Shown: positions 18,432 to 27,658, counted from the first letter of the stretch. The stretch: DNA of 64,000 bases from Romboutsia_E sp900604535 (GCF_900604535.1 NZ_UWOT01000008.1:1-64000), one strand, 5' to 3'. The notes: generated by a model not told the origin, from the letters alone. Translations and numbers: made by a program.

Positions 18432-19908
18432 ATTCCTTCTCCATTGCTTGTAATTTTTCAGTTACAACTTCCACTATATTTAAATATTTAGTTAAGTCTT
18501 CTCCCCAAAGTTTATCTTCACTTAATACATATCTTACATACTCTTCATTTTTTTCTTCAAACTTGGAGTTTGCATTCTCCATAAATTCTAATACTTCTGG
18601 AGTATCAAATACTTTATATTCATTTCCATTAAAGTCATATCCAACATATCCATTTTCTCTCTTACTTATTTGATAGAATCTTAAAAGCCCTGCTAAACCT
18701 ATCATCATATTTTCTGGAAATTTATTATTATCTTCTATAAATGACTTTATGGTTGGCCATAATCTATTTTGGAATTTAGATACTGAGTTCATAGATATAG
18801 ACTCTAACTTATGTTTTATATGTGGATTTCTAAATCTTCCAAGAACTGTTGATGCAAATTCTTCTTTATTTCCAGTTTTATTTTTTAATGAAGGTAATAT
18901 CTCTTTTTGTAATGTTTCATTTAAGTATTCTTTCATTTGCTCATTTTCAACAACTTCATCAACTTGGTTAAATCCTTTTAATATACTTTGAGGGGTGATT
19001 AATGTATGTGATCCATTTAGTATTCTTACCTTTAATAGTTGAGTATCATGTAAAGATTCTAACCATTGAACATTAAGCCCTGATTCTTTTAGTGGTAATA
19101 TTTTATCTAATTCTTCACTTCCTTCTATTGCCCATAAGAAGAACGGCTCACACATAGACATTGCTTCATCTTTATATCCAAATCTATCAAAATAAGCTTG
19201 AGAATCTTCTCTTGGATAACCTGGAACTATTCTATCAACTAAGTTATTTAAGAATACACAATTTTCATTAACCCAAGCTTTAAATTCTTCTGAAGCTCCG
19301 AAATCTTCAGCATGTTTTGCTACCAATTCTTTTAATACTCTCCCATTTTCTGCTACCAATTCACAAGGGAATATAAGTAATTTCTTAGAAATATTTCCTA
19401 ATGTATTAAATCTATGCATTAAGAACGCTGTTAGTTTCCCTGGATATAACCCTTCTGTCGCAACGTTTTCTAAGCTAACATTTTTATATGCAAGTCCAGC
19501 TTCTGTTGTATTTGATATTACTACATCTAAGCTTTCTTGCTCTGCTATATTCATAAAAGTATCCCATTCTACATTATAATTGAATACTTTTGAAAATACA
19601 GATATTATATCTTGTTCGAATATTTCATTATCTCCCTTAAACCCTCTTTGTACCACTGTATATAGTTTATCTTGAGAGTTTAATGTATTAATCTTTCCAT
19701 CATAGTTTAAAGGACAAGTTAATGCTATTGAACCATTGTAGTTCCCTTTCTTTATAGCTTGATCTACCATCCAGTCAAAGAATGACATTAAAAAGTTTCC
19801 TTCTCCTACTTGCATTATTTTTACTGGGCTATTTAATACTTTTTCATGATGTTCTCTTTGTGATTGAGTTAAGCAATCCATGCTTAGACTTCTTAATTCT
19901 TTACTCAT
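18415..19908 (-). CDS. uxaB: tagaturonate reductase UxaB
   Basis: This 497-residue member of the mannitol dehydrogenase superfamily has an N-terminal NAD-binding domain beginning QVGEGNFLMSFFDWM and the C-terminal catalytic pattern LKVRILNGSHT. It reduces tagaturonate to altronate using NADH. The pairing with uxaA, and the absence of uxuA and uxuB in the window, point to the galacturonate branch. AAGGAGAA precedes the start. Confidence 0.93.
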   Translation of the reverse strand: MSKELRSLSMDCLTQSQREHHEKVLNSPVKIMQVGEGNFLMSFFDWMVDQAIKKGNYNGSIALTCPLNYDGKINTLNSQDKLYTVVQRGFKGDNEIFEQDIISVFSKVFNYNVEWDTFMNIAEQESLDVVISNTTEAGLAYKNVSLENVATEGLYPGKLTAFLMHRFNTLGNISKKLLIFPCELVAENGRVLKELVAKHAEDFGASEEFKAWVNENCVFLNNLVDRIVPGYPREDSQAYFDRFGYKDEAMSMCEPFFLWAIEGSEELDKILPLKESGLNVQWLESLHDTQLLKVRILNGSHTLITPQSILKGFNQVDEVVENEQMKEYLNETLQKEILPSLKNKTGNKEEFASTVLGRFRNPHIKHKLESISMNSVSKFQNRLWPTIKSFIEDNNKFPENMMIGLAGLLRFYQISKRENGYVGYDFNGNEYKVFDTPEVLEFMENANSKFEEKNEEYVRYVLSEDKLWGEDLTKYLNIVEVVTEKLQAMEKEYEPVH

Positions 19909-19938
19909 ATAAATAATTCTCCTTAAAATATATTTATT

Positions 19939-20970
19939 TTATCTTTTTATATTTTCTATCCCTAAATTCATAAGTGTTTCAACATCTTCTAGTGAAACTA
20001 AATTTATATCACCTTGTATACTATGCTTTAAAGAGCTTGCACAAGTCGCAAATTCAACTACATCATCATTCTTCATTTTATTTAATAGTCCATGTAGTAT
20101 ACCTGCTGTATAAGAATCTCCTCCTCCAACTCTATCTAATATATCAAAAGTATATACCTTTGACTTACTTAAATTTTCTCCATCAAATAAAAATCCTTGT
20201 AAAGAGTTGTTACTTACTGAGTTTACTTTTCTTTTAGTGCAACTAGCGTATTGTAAGTTCGGATATTTTTCAAATAATTTCTTATACAAATCACTTAAGC
20301 TATCTTCAAACTTTTTAGATTCTGATATCTCATATTTTAGTATATTTTTAAAATCTAATATTCCTAAAAATGCAATGTCTACAAAAGGAAGTATATCTAA
20401 CATGAACCTTCCAGCATCTTCAAGACTCCATAGCTTTGATCTATAATTAGAATCATAAGATACTACTATATCTCTTTTTTTAGCTTCTTTAGCTATCTCT
20501 AGAGTTAAACCTTTAAGTTCTTCACTTAGTGCAGGATTTATACCCGACATATGTACTAACTTAACATCTTTAAGTATTTCTTCGATTTCAAATTCATCTT
20601 TTTTAGCAAGTGATATTGCTGAATACTTTCTGTCATAAGTCACTTTAGAATTTCTAAGTCCATTACCTTGTTCTAAGAAGTATATACCAAGTCTTCCTTC
20701 ACCTTTTGTAACATCTTTTGTACATATTCCAAAAGAATTTAAATCCTTTATTACTTTTTCACCTAATGGATTGTTTGGCACTTTGGTAAGAAACTTAGTA
20801 TCATGATCAAACATACTTAAACTACAGATAACATTTGCTTCTCCACCAGAATAAGTTGCTTCAAAAGAATTTGCTTGTATTATTTTTTGATGATTAAAAG
20901 GTGTAAGCCTTAGCATAACTTCTCCAAATCCTAATACTTTTCCGTCATCTTTAACTTCTAATCTTTTCAA
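19939..20970 (-). CDS. kdgK: 2-keto-3-deoxygluconate kinase (PfkB family)
   Basis: This 343-residue PfkB-type sugar kinase has GEVMLRLTPF at the N-terminus, SGGEANV, and the C-terminal catalytic motif DRVGGGDSYTAGIL. In this operon it should phosphorylate 2-keto-3-deoxygluconate to KDPG. It starts with TTG at 20970, overlapping the eda stop by 20 bases. No ATG is available near the N-terminal beta strand. It is slightly longer than the usual 310-residue KdgK. Confidence 0.88.
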   Translation of the reverse strand: MKRLEVKDDGKVLGFGEVMLRLTPFNHQKIIQANSFEATYSGGEANVICSLSMFDHDTKFLTKVPNNPLGEKVIKDLNSFGICTKDVTKGEGRLGIYFLEQGNGLRNSKVTYDRKYSAISLAKKDEFEIEEILKDVKLVHMSGINPALSEELKGLTLEIAKEAKKRDIVVSYDSNYRSKLWSLEDAGRFMLDILPFVDIAFLGILDFKNILKYEISESKKFEDSLSDLYKKLFEKYPNLQYASCTKRKVNSVSNNSLQGFLFDGENLSKSKVYTFDILDRVGGGDSYTAGILHGLLNKMKNDDVVEFATCASSLKHSIQGDINLVSLEDVETLMNLGIENIKR

Positions 20971-21562
20971 TTTTATTTACAAACTCCTTAGCTAAATTTT
21001 CTATATCTTCTAAGCTACCTGCATTGAATAGTGAACTTCCAACTCCAACACAAGAAACCCCCATTTTAAACCATTCATCTATATTATCTATACTAACTCC
21101 ACCAGTTGGCATTATTTCAACATGAGGTATTGGAGCCTTTAGTGATTTAACATATTTCGCTCCAAACATATCACCAGGGAATAACTTAACCATTTTATTT
21201 CCTTTTTCTAATGCATTCATTATTTCAGTAACAGTCATGCAACCTGGTAGGTATATTACTCCTAGTTCTCTACATACATCATTAACCTCATCAGAAAACC
21301 CTGGACTAACTACGTACTCAGCTCCTGCTTCAATAGCATCTTTAGCCATCTTTTTATTGAGCACACTACCTACACCAACTAATGCATTTTTATATTTAGA
21401 TTTAACTTCAGTTATAAGTTCCACTACATTAGGTATTGTATAAGTAAGTTCTAATGCTTTAATTCCTCCATTTAAGCATGCTATTATATATCCCATTGCT
21501 TCTTCATGGTCGTTAGCTCTAATAACAGCTACAATTCCTTCATCTTTTATTTTTTCTAACAT
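20951..21562 (-). CDS. eda: KDPG/KHG aldolase
   Basis: This class I aldolase of 203 residues has LELTYT (catalytic Glu), VSPGF, VKLFPGD (Schiff-base Lys) and MPTGGV. It splits KDPG to pyruvate and glyceraldehyde 3-phosphate, the last step of hexuronate degradation. An upstream in-frame start (21592) is rejected because AGAGGGGG lies directly before the ATG at 21562. It is the first gene of the uxa operon. Confidence 0.93.
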   Translation of the reverse strand: MLEKIKDEGIVAVIRANDHEEAMGYIIACLNGGIKALELTYTIPNVVELITEVKSKYKNALVGVGSVLNKKMAKDAIEAGAEYVVSPGFSDEVNDVCRELGVIYLPGCMTVTEIMNALEKGNKMVKLFPGDMFGAKYVKSLKAPIPHVEIMPTGGVSIDNIDEWFKMGVSCVGVGSSLFNAGSLEDIENLAKEFVNKIEKIRS

Positions 21563-21580
21563 AGAACCCCCTCTTTTTAT

Positions 21581-21592
21581 CTTGTATACCAA
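21581..21592. promoter_or_regulatory. GTATAC-core operator near the eda start
   Basis: CTTGTATACCAA, identical to the site at 21750-21761, lies in the eda leader about 19 bases before the start codon. It resembles the E. coli UxuR/ExuR operator, whose core is TTGGTATACCAA. Confidence 0.7.
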
Positions 21593-21749
21593 TTTTTTTA
21601 TAAAAAAATATACTTTTTATTTTCTAAAATATATTTTAATAAAAATTTATGATATCCGTTGATTTTAAAGTATTTTCCATAATCTAAAAATAATATTGCC
21701 CTTATTTATAAATGAATAAGTTCTTACATTATTTTTATGAAAGCTTTTT

Positions 21750-21761
21750 CTTGTATACCAA
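21750..21761. promoter_or_regulatory. GTATAC-core operator at the uxa promoter
   Basis: CTTGTATACCAA begins about 10 bases downstream of the -10 hexamer of the eda promoter, covering the probable transcription start, as expected for a repressor site. An overlapping TGAAAGC-TTTTTCT (21738-21751) resembles a cre site but lacks the central CG. Confidence 0.72.
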
Positions 21762-21770
21762 TATAGTATT

Positions 21771-21798
21771 ATTATACATCACAACATTATTTTTTCAA
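21771..21798 (-). promoter_or_regulatory. sigma-A type promoter of the eda-kdgK-uxaBAC operon
   Basis: On the reverse strand TTGAAA (21798-21793) and TATAAT (21776-21771) are separated by 16 bases. The transcript would carry a leader of about 200 bases containing the second operator. Confidence 0.65.
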
Positions 21799-21841
21799 TA
21801 TTTTTTTGTTATTTTTTTATTAAATTATTATAAATTAATAA

Positions 21842-21853
21842 TTTGTATACAAG
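21842..21853. promoter_or_regulatory. upstream GTATAC-core operator
   Basis: TTTGTATACAAG contains the perfect palindrome TTGTATACAA. It lies about 90 bases from the promoter-proximal site, so looping between bound dimers is possible. The 353-base gap between eda and the regulator gene holds three such sites and the promoter. Confidence 0.65.
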
Positions 21854-21915
21854 ATCTATATGAAAAAATAAGAAATCAAATTATATACAAAATAATCCAA
21901 CTTCTTATTTAAATT

Positions 21916-22602
21916 TTATTTAAAATATTTAGACATTTCCCCATCATATTTTCTTATGTAGTCCCAACTTTTCATAGAGAACTTCATATGCTCATCTATC
22001 AAAGAGTCTACTCTATCTTTATCTTTATTCTTTATTACATTTAAAAACTCTTCATGTTGTTCAACTACAGATCTTTTAGAATCCTTTTTCTGAGTTAATA
22101 ATCTTAATCTATTATAATGTGTGCTTATATTTAATATACTCTGCCAAATATGCTCCTTTTTAACACCTTTAAATAGTAGCTCATGGAAACATGTGTCTAA
22201 CTTATGGAATTCATTTTCTCCACCATCTATATCTGCTATTATCCCTTGAGCAAAAACATTTTTTTCTAGTTCTAACATAACGCTATTAGGGAAATCTTCA
22301 CAGGCTAATTTTAAAACTTTTTCTTCTACTGCAAACCTCATAAATATCGCTTCTTCTATTAAGTCCATATCTATTAAAGATACATATGTTCCAGATTGAG
22401 GTTTAACCTCTATTAAGTGTTCATTTTTCAACTTCATTATAACTTCTCTAATAGGAGTTCTTGATAAATCTAATTTTTCAGCTAACTCAAGTTCACTTAA
22501 TAGTTCACCTGGTTTTAATTCTAAAGACATTATATTATCCTTTAATACCCTATATGCATATTCTTTTCCGGTTTCCTTTTCATTTCTTTCGTACAATATC
22601 AA
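21916..22602 (-). CDS. GntR-family (FadR subfamily, FCD domain) hexuronate regulator
   Basis: This 228-residue protein has an N-terminal winged helix (about 15-80) with LELAEKLDLSRTPIREVIMKL and a C-terminal all-helical FCD ligand domain with the metal/ligand His residues. Its position next to the uxa genes and the GTATAC palindromes at all three promoters suggest a UxuR/ExuR-like repressor that releases DNA when a hexuronate is bound. It starts at TTG (22602), preceded by AGGGAG; no ATG is better placed. Autoregulation is likely because the operator overlaps its own -10. Confidence 0.88.
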   Translation of the reverse strand: MILYERNEKETGKEYAYRVLKDNIMSLELKPGELLSELELAEKLDLSRTPIREVIMKLKNEHLIEVKPQSGTYVSLIDMDLIEEAIFMRFAVEEKVLKLACEDFPNSVMLELEKNVFAQGIIADIDGGENEFHKLDTCFHELLFKGVKKEHIWQSILNISTHYNRLRLLTQKKDSKRSVVEQHEEFLNVIKNKDKDRVDSLIDEHMKFSMKSWDYIRKYDGEMSKYFK

Positions 22603-22658
22603 CTAAATTCACTCCCTAACCTTAACGCTATCAGTTCCTACTTTTTTAATTCTTATTA

Positions 22659-22688
22659 CTAGTATACTAGATTTATATAATAATTCAA
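22659..22688 (-). promoter_or_regulatory. promoter of the GntR regulator with embedded operator
   Basis: Reverse-strand TTGAAT (22688-22683), a 16-base spacer and TATACT (22666-22661). The -10 hexamer is part of the palindrome CTAGTATACTAG (22659-22670), identical to the TRAP-operon site, so binding would block initiation. Confidence 0.7.
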
Positions 22689-22697
22689 TATATATTA

Positions 22698-22749
22698 AAG
22701 AAGGTGAATAAATCTTTTATTAAAACGTAAAAAATTTATTCACCTTCTT
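22698..22749 (-). terminator. hairpin between the ABC exporter operon and the GntR gene
   Basis: AGAAGGTGAATAAA pairs with TTTATTCACCTTCT (14 bp) around a 22-base loop. On the reverse strand it lies about 70 bases past the exporter stop. The loop is long, so efficiency is uncertain. Confidence 0.55.
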
Positions 22750-22821
22750 AGCTGTTATGTTTATTTATATTGTAAAGCTTATATTATTTTAATTTATATT
22801 CTTTAATTAATCAATATTAAA

Positions 22822-24675
22822 TTATATAGCTTCATCTTTTTCAAATTGAGAGTTATATAAATTTGCATAGAATCCATTTTTCGAAATTAAAGTTTCATGA
22901 TTTCCTATTTCTATTATATCTCCTTCATTCATAACTAATATTAAATCCGCATTTTTTATAGTAGATAATCTATGCGCAATTATAAAACTAGTTCTATTTT
23001 CCATAAGATTATCCATAGCTTTTTGAATTAATATTTCAGTTCTAGTATCTACTGAACTTGTGGCTTCATCTAGTATAAGTATTTTAGGATCTGCAAGTAT
23101 TGCACGAGCAATTGTAAGTAATTGTTTTTGGCCTTGAGATACATTGCTTGCTTCTTCATTTAATACCATATTATATCCATCTGGTAATGTTTTTATAAAA
23201 TGATGAACATGTGCAGCTTTTGCCGCTTCTATAACCTGCTCGTCAGTTGCATCTAATTTACCATATCTAATGTTATCTTTTATACTTCCATTAAATAACC
23301 ATGTATCTTGTAAAACCATACCAAATAATTGTCTCAATTCACTTCTATTGAAATCTTTTACATTATGATTATCAATTAGTATTGCACCAGAGTTAACATC
23401 ATAGAATCTCATAAGTAATTTTACTATAGTTGTTTTACCAGCTCCTGTAGGACCTACTATAGCTATTTTTTGTCCAGGCTTAACATGTGCTGTAAAGTCT
23501 TTTATTATTACTTTATCAGGATTATATCCAAATCTAACATGTTCAAAATCAATTCTACCTTCTAACCCTTCAATACTAACTGCATTTTCTACAAATTGAT
23601 CTTCTTCTTCTTCATCTAAAAATTCAAATACTCTTTCTGCAGCAGCTGCCGTAGATTGTAATAAATTAGTAACTTGAGCTACTTGTGACAGCGGTTGAGT
23701 GAAATTTCTTACATATTGTATAAACGACTGGATGTCACCGACTTCTATAGTGTTTCTTATTGCTAACCATCCTCCAAGTATTGCAACAACAACATATCCT
23801 AAATTTCCTACAAACATCATTAATGGTTGCATTATACCTGATAAGAATTGTGATTTCCATGCTGATTGATATAAAGTATTGTTTAATTTATCAAATTCCC
23901 TTATAGCCTCATCTTCACCATTGAATACTTTAACTATGTTATGACCGCTATATAATTCTTCAACTTGACCATTCACATGTCCTAGATATTCTTGTTGAGC
24001 TTTAAAGTATTTTTGAGATCTTTTTATTATTAATGATATTAATATCATTGATATAGGTAGTATAATTAATGTAACGCCAGTCATTAACCAACTTATAGAT
24101 AACATCATTATTAATACACCTATAATTGTAGTTACTGATGTTATCAATTGAGTCATACTTTGATTTAAACTCTGACTTAAAGTATCTATATCATTAGTTA
24201 TTCTAGATAATACTTCTCCATGAGTTTTACTATCAAAATACTTCATAGGCATTCTATTTATTTTTTCTGATAATTCATTTCTTAAGTTATATGCTACTTT
24301 CTGAGATATTCCACTCATAACAAATCCTTGTATAAATGAGAATATAGCACTTAATATATACAATGCAATTAAAATAAGTAATATTCTACCTATTGCATCA
24401 AAATCAATTCCTGCTCCCGTTGTACCTGAAACTTTAGCAACTAATCCTTCATATATTTTAGTTGTAGCTTTCCCTAGTATTTTAGGACCAACTACAGAAA
24501 AAGATACACTACCTATTGCAAAAATCACAACTAAAATTATAGAAAGTTTAAATTTACCTAAGTATCCCATCAATGTTTTCATAGTTCCTTTAAAGTCCTT
24601 AGCTTTTTCCCCTTGAACTTTCATAGGACCGTGTCCTCCCATAGGACCTCTTCTTGGTCTTTGATTATTACTCAT
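22822..24675 (-). CDS. heterodimeric ABC exporter subunit, canonical ATPase half
   Basis: This 617-residue type IV ABC exporter (MsbA/LmrD fold) has a charged N-terminus, six membrane helices (about 35-330) and an ATPase domain. That domain has Walker A GPTGAGKTT, signature VSQGQKQ and Walker B ILILDEATSSVD with the catalytic Glu. It overlaps the preceding exporter gene by 8 bases. The two subunits probably form a drug or lipid exporter of the TM287/288 type under MarR control. Confidence 0.93.
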   Translation of the reverse strand: MSNNQRPRRGPMGGHGPMKVQGEKAKDFKGTMKTLMGYLGKFKLSIILVVIFAIGSVSFSVVGPKILGKATTKIYEGLVAKVSGTTGAGIDFDAIGRILLILIALYILSAIFSFIQGFVMSGISQKVAYNLRNELSEKINRMPMKYFDSKTHGEVLSRITNDIDTLSQSLNQSMTQLITSVTTIIGVLIMMLSISWLMTGVTLIILPISMILISLIIKRSQKYFKAQQEYLGHVNGQVEELYSGHNIVKVFNGEDEAIREFDKLNNTLYQSAWKSQFLSGIMQPLMMFVGNLGYVVVAILGGWLAIRNTIEVGDIQSFIQYVRNFTQPLSQVAQVTNLLQSTAAAAERVFEFLDEEEEDQFVENAVSIEGLEGRIDFEHVRFGYNPDKVIIKDFTAHVKPGQKIAIVGPTGAGKTTIVKLLMRFYDVNSGAILIDNHNVKDFNRSELRQLFGMVLQDTWLFNGSIKDNIRYGKLDATDEQVIEAAKAAHVHHFIKTLPDGYNMVLNEEASNVSQGQKQLLTIARAILADPKILILDEATSSVDTRTEILIQKAMDNLMENRTSFIIAHRLSTIKNADLILVMNEGDIIEIGNHETLISKNGFYANLYNSQFEKDEAI

Positions 24676-26920
24676 TAGCTAGCTCCTCCTTTGACAGTTG
24701 TGATAAAGCTATTTGTTTATAAACTTCACAATTTTTTAAAAGCTCTTTATGAGTTCCTATACCTACTATTTTACCTTCATCAAGTACTACAATTTGTTCA
24801 GCATGTAATATAGTACTTATTCTTTGAGCAACTATTAATATAGTACTTTCTGAAATTTCTTCCGTTAATGCTTTACGAAGTTTTGAATCCGTTTTAAAAT
24901 CTAGAGCTGAAAAACTATCATCAAATATATATATCTCTGGATTTTTAGCTATAGCTCTTGCAATAGAAAGTCTTTGCTTTTGACCACCAGATACATTGTT
25001 ACCACCTTGTGATATTTCTGTATCATATTTTTCAGGCTTAGAATCTATAAATTCTGTAGCTTGAGCTATCCTTGATGCCTTAATTATATCTTCTTCTGTT
25101 GCATCTTTCTTGCCATATCTTAGATTTGAATCAATAGTACCTGAGAATAATACCCCTTTTTGAGGTACATATCCTATTTTTTCTCTTAAATCATGTTGTG
25201 TTACATCTTTTATATTAACACCATCAACTAATATTTCACCTTCTGTAACATCAAAGAATCTAGGTATTAAGTTAATTAGTGTAGATTTACCACTACCAGT
25301 ACTTCCTATAAATGCAGTAGTTTCTCCTGGATTAGCAGTAAAGTTAATATTTGTAAGTATGTCTTCTTCTGCATCAGGATATCTAAATGATACATTTTTA
25401 AATTCAACAACACCTTTTTTCTCAGTGTTAAATTCAACTGCCTTTTTAGGATCTTTTATAGAAAGATCTGTATTTATGACTTTATCTATACGATCAAGTG
25501 ATACTAATGCTCTTGGTAACATAACTGATACCATTGATATCATTAAGAATGACATTACTATTTGCATTGTATATTGTATAAATGCCATCATGTCTCCAAC
25601 TTGCATACTTCCACTGTCTATACTGTGTGCACCATTCCAAACAATTATAACTGTAAGAGCATTCATTATGAACATCATTGCTGGCATCATACATGACATG
25701 ACTCTATTTACAAAAACATTAACTTTAGTTAAATCTTTATTAGCTTTTTCAAATCTCTTTTCTTCATACTTCTCTGTACTAAATGCTCTTATTACTGGAA
25801 GACCTGTAAGTATTTCTCTACTTACTAAGTTAACTCTATCAACTAAACTTTGTAATATTTTAAATCTAGGCATAACAACTAAGAACATTATAATTACTAA
25901 AACTAAAACAGCTGCTACTCCTACACCTATTATCCATGTCATTGATGTATTAGTTTGTAATACTTTTAAAACTCCTCCTAATCCTAGTATAGGGGCATAG
26001 AATACAATTCTTAAAAACATAACCATCATAGTTTGAACTTGTTGTATATCATTTGTACTACGTGTAATTAATGATGCAGTTGAGAATTCTGTTATTTCTT
26101 TATTTGAAAATGACATAACCTTTTTAAATACAGAGCTTCTTAAGTCTTTACCTAATGTTGCAGCAACCTTTGCTCCCAATAACCCAACTAATACCGATGC
26201 CATCACACTTAATAGCGTTATTCCAAGCATTATTAGTCCTGTTCTTATTATATAGCTATTTTGTAATTTTTCTATATTGACACCTATAGCCTCATATTCA
26301 CCTTTTACATAGTTTATAGCACTTTGTTCAACCATCGTTTCTGGTAAATTATCAAATGTTTTATCCATTTCATTTATAATACTATCTAAATTTTCTTTAG
26401 GTATTGATGATAATATTGTAAATAAATCTATATCTTCAGTTTGAGACTGTGGAGGAAGATTAGCCATTAACTGCTTCTTCATAATATCAACTTGATCTCC
26501 ACCTTTTTCAATTCCAGATACTATTAATATAGGTTTTGATAATATATTATTTAATTCATCTATAGTATCTTTATCTGTGGTATTTAACTCATAAAGATTT
26601 TCTTCTTCTAATATTGAATATTCTTGTTTATATTCTTTTAACTCACTATCTGATAATGTATCTTTACTTAACAATTTATAATTATCTAATACAGTCCCCT
26701 TATCCGATGAATTTAAGAATATCATAATCTTATCTAATTCACTTTTTCTTATTATTTTAGGAGCTGCATTTTCTACACCTCCCTGTTGTATACCAACATT
26801 TACAATATTAGATGTATAATCTGGTAGCGAAAGTTCACATACTGCTTGACCTACTAGTAATGTAACAATAAATATTATAGATAGGGTTGATTTTTTAAGA
26901 TACTTAACTAAATTATTCAC
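24668..26920 (-). CDS. heterodimeric ABC exporter subunit, degenerate ATPase half with large extracellular insert
   Basis: This 750-residue exporter half has a long insert of about 185 residues (about 30-215) between the first two membrane helices. The ATPase domain has Walker A GSTGSGKST and signature VSGGQKQ. Walker B reads YIFDDSFSALD, with Asp instead of the catalytic Glu. Such a non-catalytic site is typical of one half of heterodimeric exporters, and the partner encoded next has the intact site. It starts directly after the MarR gene stop. Confidence 0.92.
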   Translation of the reverse strand: MNNLVKYLKKSTLSIIFIVTLLVGQAVCELSLPDYTSNIVNVGIQQGGVENAAPKIIRKSELDKIMIFLNSSDKGTVLDNYKLLSKDTLSDSELKEYKQEYSILEEENLYELNTTDKDTIDELNNILSKPILIVSGIEKGGDQVDIMKKQLMANLPPQSQTEDIDLFTILSSIPKENLDSIINEMDKTFDNLPETMVEQSAINYVKGEYEAIGVNIEKLQNSYIIRTGLIMLGITLLSVMASVLVGLLGAKVAATLGKDLRSSVFKKVMSFSNKEITEFSTASLITRSTNDIQQVQTMMVMFLRIVFYAPILGLGGVLKVLQTNTSMTWIIGVGVAAVLVLVIIMFLVVMPRFKILQSLVDRVNLVSREILTGLPVIRAFSTEKYEEKRFEKANKDLTKVNVFVNRVMSCMMPAMMFIMNALTVIIVWNGAHSIDSGSMQVGDMMAFIQYTMQIVMSFLMISMVSVMLPRALVSLDRIDKVINTDLSIKDPKKAVEFNTEKKGVVEFKNVSFRYPDAEEDILTNINFTANPGETTAFIGSTGSGKSTLINLIPRFFDVTEGEILVDGVNIKDVTQHDLREKIGYVPQKGVLFSGTIDSNLRYGKKDATEEDIIKASRIAQATEFIDSKPEKYDTEISQGGNNVSGGQKQRLSIARAIAKNPEIYIFDDSFSALDFKTDSKLRKALTEEISESTILIVAQRISTILHAEQIVVLDEGKIVGIGTHKELLKNCEVYKQIALSQLSKEELANE

Positions 26921-27412
26921 TTACTCATCCTCCTTTAACTCTTGGTTTTCCTTTTTTATTTCAACAATACTGTCATACATTTTTTTAAATAAACGTATCA
27001 TTTCATCAGTATCTTTTTCACCCATTTTTTCAACAACTTTTTGAGTAAATTCTTCAAACATCTGATTTTCTTTAATAAGTATTTCCTCACCTGAATTTGT
27101 TAAGTTAACATAAACAACTCTCCTATCTGACTTATCTGCAACTCTCTCAACAAATCCTTTTTCTTCTAATGTATTTATAAGCTTTGATATTGCTGGTTTT
27201 GTTATCATAGAATATTTACTTAAGTCCGATGCTTTTACCCCTTTAGAAAATTGACCATTGGAATTATTATGATCTTTTAAACAATTTATTGCCTTTAAAA
27301 GCATAAATTCTCTATTAGGCATAGTTCTTTTTCTAAATCCATGGTGAGTTAATTTATTAATCCGTGTTATGACGCTTAATAACTCTCTAGATTTATCTTC
27401 AAATACATCCAT
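26921..27412 (-). CDS. MarR family repressor of the ABC exporter operon
   Basis: This 163-residue protein has the MarR winged helix (about 60-125): LSKYSMITKPAISKLINTLEEKGFVERV, then the wing DKSDRRVVYVNLT. It precedes the two exporter genes without a gap. Its own promoter carries two copies of ATAGTTAACTAT. This is the usual arrangement of a local repressor of an efflux system relieved by a toxic ligand. The ligand is unknown. Confidence 0.92.
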   Translation of the reverse strand: MDVFEDKSRELLSVITRINKLTHHGFRKRTMPNREFMLLKAINCLKDHNNSNGQFSKGVKASDLSKYSMITKPAISKLINTLEEKGFVERVADKSDRRVVYVNLTNSGEEILIKENQMFEEFTQKVVEKMGEKDTDEMIRLFKKMYDSIVEIKKENQELKEDE

Positions 27413-27450
27413 TTATTATATTCACCTCCATATATTAATTGCCACTAATA

Positions 27451-27462
27451 ATAGTTAACTAT
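27451..27462. promoter_or_regulatory. MarR operator 2
   Basis: ATAGTTAACTAT, a perfect palindrome between the promoter and the marR start, 25 bp from an identical copy. Confidence 0.72.
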
Positions 27463-27472
27463 GATAACTTTT

Positions 27473-27501
27473 ATTATAGTTAACTATTATATTATAGTCA
27501 A
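27473..27501 (-). promoter_or_regulatory. promoter of the marR-ABC operon with overlapping operator 1
   Basis: Reverse-strand TTGACT (27501-27496), a 17-base spacer and TATAAT (27478-27473). ATAGTTAACTAT at 27476-27487 overlaps the -10 and spacer, so bound repressor would exclude polymerase. Confidence 0.78.
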
Positions 27502-27600
27502 TATAAACTTATACTCCCTATAAATTTAATTATTTCCATACATTAATTTATAAATAGCATAAACATAAAAAATATTTCACATAACTTTTACTATCACTTT

Positions 27601-27658
27601 TAATAATAAAAAAGCTATAAATAGTTTATATAAACTATTTATAGCTTTTTTATTATTA
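27601..27658 (-). terminator. 58-bp perfect palindrome acting as hydG terminator
   Basis: The sequence from 27601 to 27658 equals its own reverse complement, including the hydG stop codon TAA. The core is AAAAAAGCTATAAATAG with its mirror, giving a long stem followed by U residues. Confidence 0.85.

Noticed and set aside
21738..21751. TGAAAGCTTTTTCT as a CcpA cre site at the uxa promoter
   Set aside because: It lacks the central CG dinucleotide of cre sites; kept only as a remark on the operator entry.
21712..21912. Open frames opposite or between known genes (for example 21712-21912, 9887-10120, 11303-11512, 62463-62684 on the forward strand)
   Set aside because: They lack ribosome binding sites, have low-complexity A/T-driven composition, and overlap real genes or their regulatory regions.
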